This document shows, one piece after another, positions 62,001 to 64,000 of a stretch of DNA of 64,000 nucleotides (position 1 is its first letter; each line of letters begins with the position of its first letter). A program made the position numbers and the translations under genes. The stretch spans positions 17,826,459 to 17,890,458 of the forward strand of contig OX388349.1 of the NCBI GenBank assembly GCA_947579665.1, read 5' to 3'. This stretch comes from Sympetrum striolatum. Its lineage: Eukaryota; Arthropoda; Insecta; Odonata; Libellulidae. The notes below the pieces were generated by a model. It was not told where the DNA came from, searched no databases, and worked only from the letters and a program-made list of their open reading frames with translations.

Positions 62001-64000
62001 GAATTTTTTGATACAGTTAGTGATTACTAGAAACTATGACCTGCATTGTCAATCATAATCACAAAACCTGGGCACAAGGCAACCTATGTTCAAGTCAGCT
62101 AAATTATAGGACAAGAAAACAATCAAATGGAAGTGTTAGTATTTTCAGGGACATTTAATTCTGACTTCACACCAATTAATTATTCCTTTTGTTGTTTCTT
62201 AAATTGCTTTGACAGCTTAGGTCATTTTGCACATTGGCTTCCACCAGGAAAACCCTGGTCTGCTTCCACTTCTCCAAAGTGTTGCCTACTTATCCATCCG
62301 GGAGCCGATTTTTCCTCTTTGTCTTTAAAAATTTCTCTCTGTTGTTTTACTTTAATTTTCAATTATTTACTCAGTAAATCTCTTCATTCTGGAAATGCAT
62401 CATATATTACCAAGTTGCATTTTAATCAAATAGAAATATTATGAAAGATGAAGAGCTAAGAAAAGATATGCCTTTAATGAAGATTTAAGCAATCGTAATA
62501 TCATAAAAACATTCCTTGCAGCTTATTTACTTTTTACTCTTTCATGCTTGAAATTTCACATAGCTCACTGAGATCATTAGGCTGTTAATGCTTCCTGCAG
62601 GTACTTAGAGAGATCACCTTCTCCTTTCATGTCTATTATTTGATTTTTAGCCCTGTTTGGGCTAAAGAATCAGTCAGTTGTTCCAGCTGCATACTGAAAA
62701 ATGTGTAATTTATGCTTTTTAATTTAAAATATTTACCAAAAATTCCTCAAGGCTGAGAAATTACCTTCTTTCATTTTGTAAACCTATTTGTAAGAATAAC
62801 TGTAAGATGCTGAATTTGATATTTTACTTATTTTTGCCTTTGATCATCGTCTTAATTATTTAGAATTGTCAGATATCCCAGTAGGAACTTTCTCTCTATT
62901 TTGCTATCTTGTACCATTTTTCTGGAAATCCCCATCAAAAAACAATATATTGTGCCTAAAAAAGCCTATATATGCGTATTCACTGTAAATCTTCTAATTT
63001 TAACCTCTCTAAGCATAGCTTTATTTACATTTAAATTTCATTTGCTTTCATAAGAAGTAAAGAAGTATGCTTTCCTTTGAAACAAAAATGATTTGGTAAA
63101 AAGTGCATTATCATGAATCAACTTTTATCATACAAAACTGGATTAAGTAATTACACATTTGATATTGAATAATACATTTGGATTTTTCAGTAACATCTTG
63201 TGAAGATAACAAAGTACCCAAGAAACTTGGCATGCACACAAATTTCAGGAGTGACAAATACACTGGCAAAACACTTTATTTTTTCCTTTATGTGAATAGT
63301 TTCAAAACCAATCTTTATCAACGTAACAATTTTTTTCAATGGGGTCTCAAAATTTTATTGAAAAATGTTTTATGGTTATTTCATGTATAATATAAAACAT
63401 TTTTCTCATGTGAATCATTTTTATCAATCTATTTATTGTAAAAGTGATGTCTTTTTAATTTCCCTTAAGCTAAACCAAACAGATTGTATTTATATTAAGA
63501 TTTGGAGTACCCTAATTAAACTCAGTGATGTATCATTCCCTGATGTTGAATTTTATGAAATTATATCTGGAGTGCTGAAATGTGTACAAAAAGCTGTGTT
63601 TATGTAAGGAATGTTGTGTGAACAGATCATTCCAGAAATTTTTGTGCATTTTCATGTATTTTTTGTTGCATGTGATGAAAGCAAGTTATTGGCTTCTTGT
63701 TGAGGCATACCTCGCAAGCTGATTTTTACATTTTTTGTGGTTTTGATGTTTCTTTTTCAGATTTTAACAAAACTGTTTGTATATTAATCCTCATCATTTT
63801 TGTAATATAAGTATTACTTTTGTTTGTTTTTTGTGGAGATTTTTGTTTGGTTTTTTCCAATGTTGTTAATTGAGGCTATAAAATATTGGCTTTATATTAT
63901 GAAATCTATACTTTTTCACAGCTATGCTTTATTTGTTTTTGGAAACTAACTACAGCTCAAACAGCACTACAATGTAATTAATAAAATTTTATTGTTGAAA
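27332..64000 (+). CDS. rdgA: Diacylglycerol kinase, zeta/iota class (RdgA-like); whole spliced gene, 3' end beyond window
   Basis: Fifteen + strand exons join in phase to 887 codons: 27332-27609, 42165-42327, 43465-43668, 44072-44201, 44672-44799, 46536-46717, 46802-46976, 47927-48137, 50085-50277, 50694-50796, 52450-52640, 53327-53424, 53613-53741, 57228-57474, 59280-59510. All introns are GT-AG. Domain order: N-terminal basic region, C1 domain (about residues 127-178), extended C1 (197-256), MARCKS-like Lys/Ser segment (276-301), catalytic domain with the GGDGT glycine motif (378-382), accessory domain to about residue 760, then a low-complexity linker. This is the order of human DGK zeta and iota and fly RdgA. 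The enzyme converts diacylglycerol plus ATP to phosphatidic acid. The ankyrin repeats typical of the family are not seen, so the model is partial at its 3' end. The kinase identity is very secure. The first exon and the last seen exon are less so. Confidence 0.93.
28446..28505. repeat. Single arm of the CAAGGGGAGACTCTC element family
   Basis: Read on the minus strand, GAGACTCTCATATTTGTACG and GGGATTTAGATGAAAAC match the arms of the 22731-23492 element with a few changes. No partner arm was found. Confidence 0.5.
31160..31181 (-). ncRNA. Hammerhead-like core hairpin (decayed)
   Basis: On the minus strand, CAGAAGA, a UAC/GUA stem and GAAAC occur, followed by TAAAATAAAAGTGTGGAAAA as in the copy at 15656. 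It is flanked by ACTTTGTGGAAAGCCAT at 31083-31101. Confidence 0.3.
32042..32110 (+). promoter_or_regulatory. TATA-box-like site within intron 1
   Basis: TATATAAATAG lies in a locally GC- and CpG-rich context (31980-32260). It would suit an internal promoter, but no phase-compatible first exon follows, so this is only a candidate. Confidence 0.2.
32470..32620 (+). repeat. Retroelement-like tail, family A copy 3 (partial)
   Basis: GTTTGAAAAACCTGCGCAAA and the following CCCACTGATAGTA match 1440-1475 closely. The hairpin-bearing part is not recognisable. Confidence 0.45.
33113..33740 (+). pseudogene. Non-LTR retrotransposon fragment (reverse transcriptase C-terminal region)
   Basis: A 171-codon frame contains [20 protein letters not shown], an AMAKEAF block, [31 protein letters not shown] and [12 protein letters not shown], the usual order of the region after the catalytic core in many arthropod LINEs. 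It ends at a TGA that replaces the Arg codon expected in the RGRRRI motif. Downstream GLPLQGRTP-like residues continue to about 33740. The catalytic YxDD is not present. It is a truncated insertion in DGK intron 1, sense to the gene. Confidence 0.8.
36876..37104. mobile_element. Foldback element with ~72-bp inverted arms
   Basis: The left arm 36876-36949 and right arm 37033-37104 are near-perfect reverse complements (shared TCTCCAATAGCCGTTTTTGT, CTTCTCATTCAC, GGTATTCCG). About 80 bp separate them. Related arms flank the GIY-YIG fragment at 49325-49964, so this may be a deletion derivative. Confidence 0.75.
42165..42327 (+). CDS. rdgA: DGK exon 2 (start of first C1 domain)
   Basis: Residues 93-147. 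The acceptor is TTTACAG and the donor GTAAGT. The segment from about residue 117 ([13 protein letters not shown]) and the block [10 protein letters not shown] match the conserved lead-in of DGK zeta/iota, where DWSENAVNGEHLW and LCYxGEE occur. It supplies His127, Cys139 and Cys146, candidate zinc ligands of the first C1 domain. Residues 94-112 are a Gly/Ser-rich linker. It ends in phase 0. Confidence 0.93.
43465..43668 (+). CDS. rdgA: DGK exon 3 (C1 domain 1 and start of C1 domain 2)
   Basis: Residues 148-215, phase 0 at both ends. It contains the C-x2-C, H and C ligands of the first cysteine-rich domain (Cys155, Cys158, His163, Cys166, Cys178). Next comes the [16 protein letters not shown] linker and the hallmark HHHWVHRR of the extended second C1 domain, then CKQCGK. 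C1 domains help place the kinase at the membrane. In this class they are atypical and are not assumed to bind phorbol ester. Confidence 0.96.
44072..44201 (+). CDS. rdgA: DGK exon 4 (second C1 domain)
   Basis: Residues 216-258 plus one base. The [19 protein letters not shown] block is a near match to the family signature in DGK zeta/iota, and the following Cys residues (246, 256) complete the second cysteine-rich domain. The acceptor is TGGTTTTAG and the donor AG followed by GTAAGT. Confidence 0.96.
44672..44799 (+). CDS. rdgA: DGK exon 5 (MARCKS-like segment)
   Basis: Residues 259-301. After the family block [12 protein letters not shown] comes a Lys/Arg/Ser-rich stretch (about 276-301) in the position of the MARCKS phosphorylation-site-like region of DGK zeta. 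In mammals that region acts as a nuclear localisation signal and is a target of protein kinase C. Conservation of that regulation here is an inference. Confidence 0.95.
45700..46310 (-). pseudogene. RTE-type LINE reverse transcriptase fragment
   Basis: The minus-strand translation has [20 protein letters not shown], with the YADD catalytic motif. It continues with [31 protein letters not shown] and, past a frame break, [13 protein letters not shown] and then FERKVL followed by a stop. This order fits the RTE clade. It is inserted antisense in DGK intron 5 and is inactive. Confidence 0.85.
46328..46375. repeat. 19-bp AT tandem/palindromic repeat
   Basis: AATAATATTATTAATTATT occurs twice in tandem and then in part. 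The unit is itself nearly palindromic. Confidence 0.8.
46536..46717 (+). CDS. rdgA: DGK exon 6 (start of catalytic domain)
   Basis: Residues 302-361 plus two bases. It contains [15 protein letters not shown] and the [13 protein letters not shown] block, the N-terminal part of the diacylglycerol kinase catalytic fold. It ends at GGG followed by GTAAGT. Intron 6 is only 84 bp. Confidence 0.97.
46802..46976 (+). CDS. rdgA: DGK exon 7 (GGDGT catalytic loop)
   Basis: Residues 362-420. It carries the invariant GGDGT motif at residues 378-382, the glycine-rich nucleotide-binding loop of lipid kinases, and [17 protein letters not shown]. No catalytic residue I can recognise is missing, so the enzyme is predicted to be active. 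The donor GTAAGT after GGAGGT leaves phase 0. Confidence 0.97.
46977..47926 (+). other. DGK intron 7
   Basis: AT-rich intron between the GGDGT exon and exon 8. Nothing recognisable beyond splice sites. Confidence 0.6.
47927..48137 (+). CDS. rdgA: DGK exon 8 (end of catalytic, start of accessory domain)
   Basis: Residues 421-490 plus one base. [11 protein letters not shown] and [12 protein letters not shown] match the catalytic/accessory junction of DGKs. [17 protein letters not shown] and the ALEFHEAR block open the accessory domain. The acceptor is TTTTCCCAG. Confidence 0.97.
48138..50084 (+). other. DGK intron 8
   Basis: AT-rich intron that hosts the inverted-repeat element at 49325-49964. 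Nothing else is identified. Confidence 0.6.
49325..49964 (+). mobile_element. Inverted-terminal-repeat element carrying a GIY-YIG fragment
   Basis: The left arm (about 49327-49402) and right arm (about 49878-49963) are reverse complements (CCTAGTCTTGCTTC against CCTAGTCTTACTTC, and GAAAGCAAG). Between them are a decayed YILDRQN (from YIGQTN), then [20 protein letters not shown], typical of Penelope-like GIY-YIG domains, and GAAACGTG near 49837. Arms of the same family occur at 36876, 5300, 10262 and 54443. Penelope-like elements can have inverted terminal repeats. A hitch-hiked fragment is the alternative. Confidence 0.65.
50085..50277 (+). CDS. rdgA: DGK exon 9 (accessory domain)
   Basis: Residues 491-554 plus two bases. 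It includes [16 protein letters not shown] and AIVFLNIP, conserved accessory-domain blocks. The [11 protein letters not shown] wording is closer to the fly-type protein as I recall it than to vertebrate DGK iota, which supports an arthropod source. Confidence 0.96.
50694..50796 (+). CDS. rdgA: DGK exon 10 (accessory domain)
   Basis: Residues 555-589. It contains [10 protein letters not shown] and [10 protein letters not shown]. Two donors overlap at the end, GTGAGT at 50797 and GTAAGT four bases later. Only the first keeps the frame of exon 11, so it is the one used in this model. Confidence 0.95.
52450..52640 (+). CDS. rdgA: DGK exon 11 (accessory domain)
   Basis: Residues 590-652 plus two bases. 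[13 protein letters not shown] and the [12 protein letters not shown] block match the end of the DGK accessory domain. It is followed by a Lys/Arg-rich stretch (about 638-649). Confidence 0.96.
53327..53424 (+). CDS. rdgA: DGK exon 12
   Basis: Residues 653-685 plus one base. [20 protein letters not shown] corresponds to the conserved post-accessory block of DGK zeta/iota (RVNKISLQDYEGFHYDK in human iota). The acceptor is TTTTTTCAG. The donor GTTTGT is weak but is required by phase. Confidence 0.93.
53613..53741 (+). CDS. rdgA: DGK exon 13
   Basis: Residues 686-728 plus one base. SLGTIEV and the acidic coiled segment around [15 protein letters not shown] are followed by LSADWCFVD, matching LSPRWCFLD of vertebrate homologues. 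The donor is GTAAGT. Confidence 0.95.
54291..54317 (-). ncRNA. Hammerhead-like core motif (decayed retroelement)
   Basis: On the minus strand, CTGAAGA, a short imperfect stem (AGCTT/AACT) and GAAA are followed by a GGTCAATAAACTGAGACTAT tail-like stretch. Confidence 0.3.
54400..54500 (-). repeat. Solo arm of the foldback/terminal-repeat family
   Basis: The minus strand reads AGGGCTGTTAATGAACTAGA and then TTTAAAAACTCTC, matching the outer part of the arms at 36876 and 49963. Confidence 0.5.
55885..56780. repeat. Unclassified repeat with GT microsatellite and ~314-bp tandem units
   Basis: A (GT)n run at 56056-56082 is followed by two tandem units starting near 56109 and 56424, and the start of a third near 56735. 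Each opens with GTGGGCGCTCTAAC (or a variant). Each then has a CAAATTTCAT-type block, TTGATTAGTTTTTGGAG, AACCGGAAGT, AGCTCATTTCCGG and TCTCCATAAATATGATAT. The 5' part (55960-56050) has GAAAAAATTCGACTTCGAGA and is single copy here. Confidence 0.75.
57228..57474 (+). CDS. rdgA: DGK exon 14 (end of conserved core plus linker)
   Basis: Residues 729-810 plus two bases. [19 protein letters not shown] is the conserved terminal block of the DGK core. After ELYVLD the sequence becomes a Pro/Ala/Ser/Gly linker (about 762-810). Without splicing the frame would stop at 57503, but AG followed by GTATGT at 57475 is a good donor and a phase-matched exon follows. Confidence 0.94.
57475..59279 (+). other. DGK intron 14
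   Basis: AT- and TG-rich sequence with no repeat or coding signal that I can identify. Confidence 0.5.
59280..59510 (+). CDS. rdgA: DGK exon 15 (Ser/Gly-rich linker)
   Basis: Residues 811-887 plus two bases. The acceptor CTCCGACAG is pyrimidine-poor but restores the frame exactly. The open frame runs to AG followed by GTAGGT, a strong donor placed just before an in-frame stop. The product is low-complexity (Gly, Ser, Asn) and has no domain. Its last residues ([13 protein letters not shown]) could be the lead-in to the first ankyrin repeat, where related proteins have a GDL-x-x-L pattern. That reading is an inference. Confidence 0.7.
60361..61025. mobile_element. TA-flanked MITE (Tc1/mariner-pogo-like)
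   Basis: The left end is CAGTAGAAGTCCGTTTTAAT and the right end read inward CAGTAGAAATCCATTATAAT, then GAG in both. TA flanks each end (60359-60360, 61026-61027). CAGT starts with a TA target fit Tc1/mariner, pogo/Tigger group. The frame at 60379 overlaps the terminal repeat and is not a gene. It lies in DGK intron 15. Confidence 0.8.
62216..62444 (+). CDS. Possible alternative terminal DGK exon
   Basis: After a pyrimidine-rich tract and TTTGACAG, a frame stays open for 75 codons in the phase left by exon 15, then stops. The predicted tail ([15 protein letters not shown] at its start) has no ankyrin character and no family I recognise. It could end a short isoform without ankyrin repeats, or be a chance open stretch in an intron. 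No polyadenylation signal lies close behind it. The nearest one I noted is AATAAA near 63980. Confidence 0.25.
63900..64000 (+). promoter_or_regulatory. Candidate polyadenylation signal at window end
   Basis: AATAAA occurs at about 63980 after T- and GT-rich sequence. It would suit the end of a long 3' UTR if a truncated kinase isoform ends in this region. The motif is common in AT-rich DNA, so the call is weak. Confidence 0.2.

Larger units (their letters stand above)
59511..64000 (+). other. DGK intron 15 or 3' region
   Basis: Contains the TA-flanked MITE at 60361-61025 and the possible exon at 62216. No ankyrin-like coding sequence is visible, so the rest of the gene probably lies past the right edge. 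The short frames near 63.2-63.6 kb look noncoding. Confidence 0.5.

Noticed and set aside
1..64000. CRISPR arrays, operons or other prokaryotic features
   Set aside because: Spliced exons, GT-AG introns and retrotransposons show eukaryotic DNA. No regularly spaced short direct repeats with unique spacers were seen.

Overview
The window looks like arthropod, most probably insect, nuclear DNA. It is AT-rich, has long introns and many decayed transposable elements, and holds no prokaryotic-style operons. Most long open frames in it are noncoding. The one protein-coding gene I can support lies on the + strand. It is a zeta/iota-class diacylglycerol kinase, the orthologue group of Drosophila rdgA. 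Family membership rests on conserved residues and on fifteen exons whose reading phases all fit (887 complete codons seen). The exact species cannot be read from this window.

Layout. Positions 1-27,050 are intergenic. They hold dispersed repeats: hAT-type MITEs with perfect 8-bp target duplications (5943-6601, 9923-10241, 26553-26881), a TTA-duplicating inverted-repeat element (22731-23492), a TA-flanked MITE (25948-26449), Penelope-like GIY-YIG remnants, 3' ends of non-LTR retrotransposons, and two copies of a 1.1-kb element carrying six regularly spaced B-box-like motifs (12945-14090 and 20115-21244). A GC- and CpG-rich stretch at 27,050-27,610 looks like the promoter and first coding exon of the kinase gene. 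Intron 1 is about 14.6 kb (27610-42164) and holds a LINE fragment and a foldback repeat. Exons 2-15 lie between 42165 and 59510. They encode two cysteine-rich C1 domains, a lysine/serine-rich MARCKS-like segment, the catalytic and accessory kinase domains, and a Ser/Gly/Pro-rich linker. The C-terminal ankyrin repeats expected for this family were not found and probably lie past the window's right edge.

The gene product would phosphorylate diacylglycerol to phosphatidic acid. In flies this enzyme acts in phototransduction and phospholipase C signalling. Nothing else in the window encodes a partner of this pathway.

The most unusual sequence is the duplicated 1.1-kb element. Its six diverged ~150-175-bp monomers each keep a GGTTCGA box at identical spacing in both copies. 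Next come CUGANGA...GAAA hairpins (hammerhead-like cores) in Penelope-like debris, and hairpins in two retroelement 3' tail families whose stems are kept by compensatory changes.
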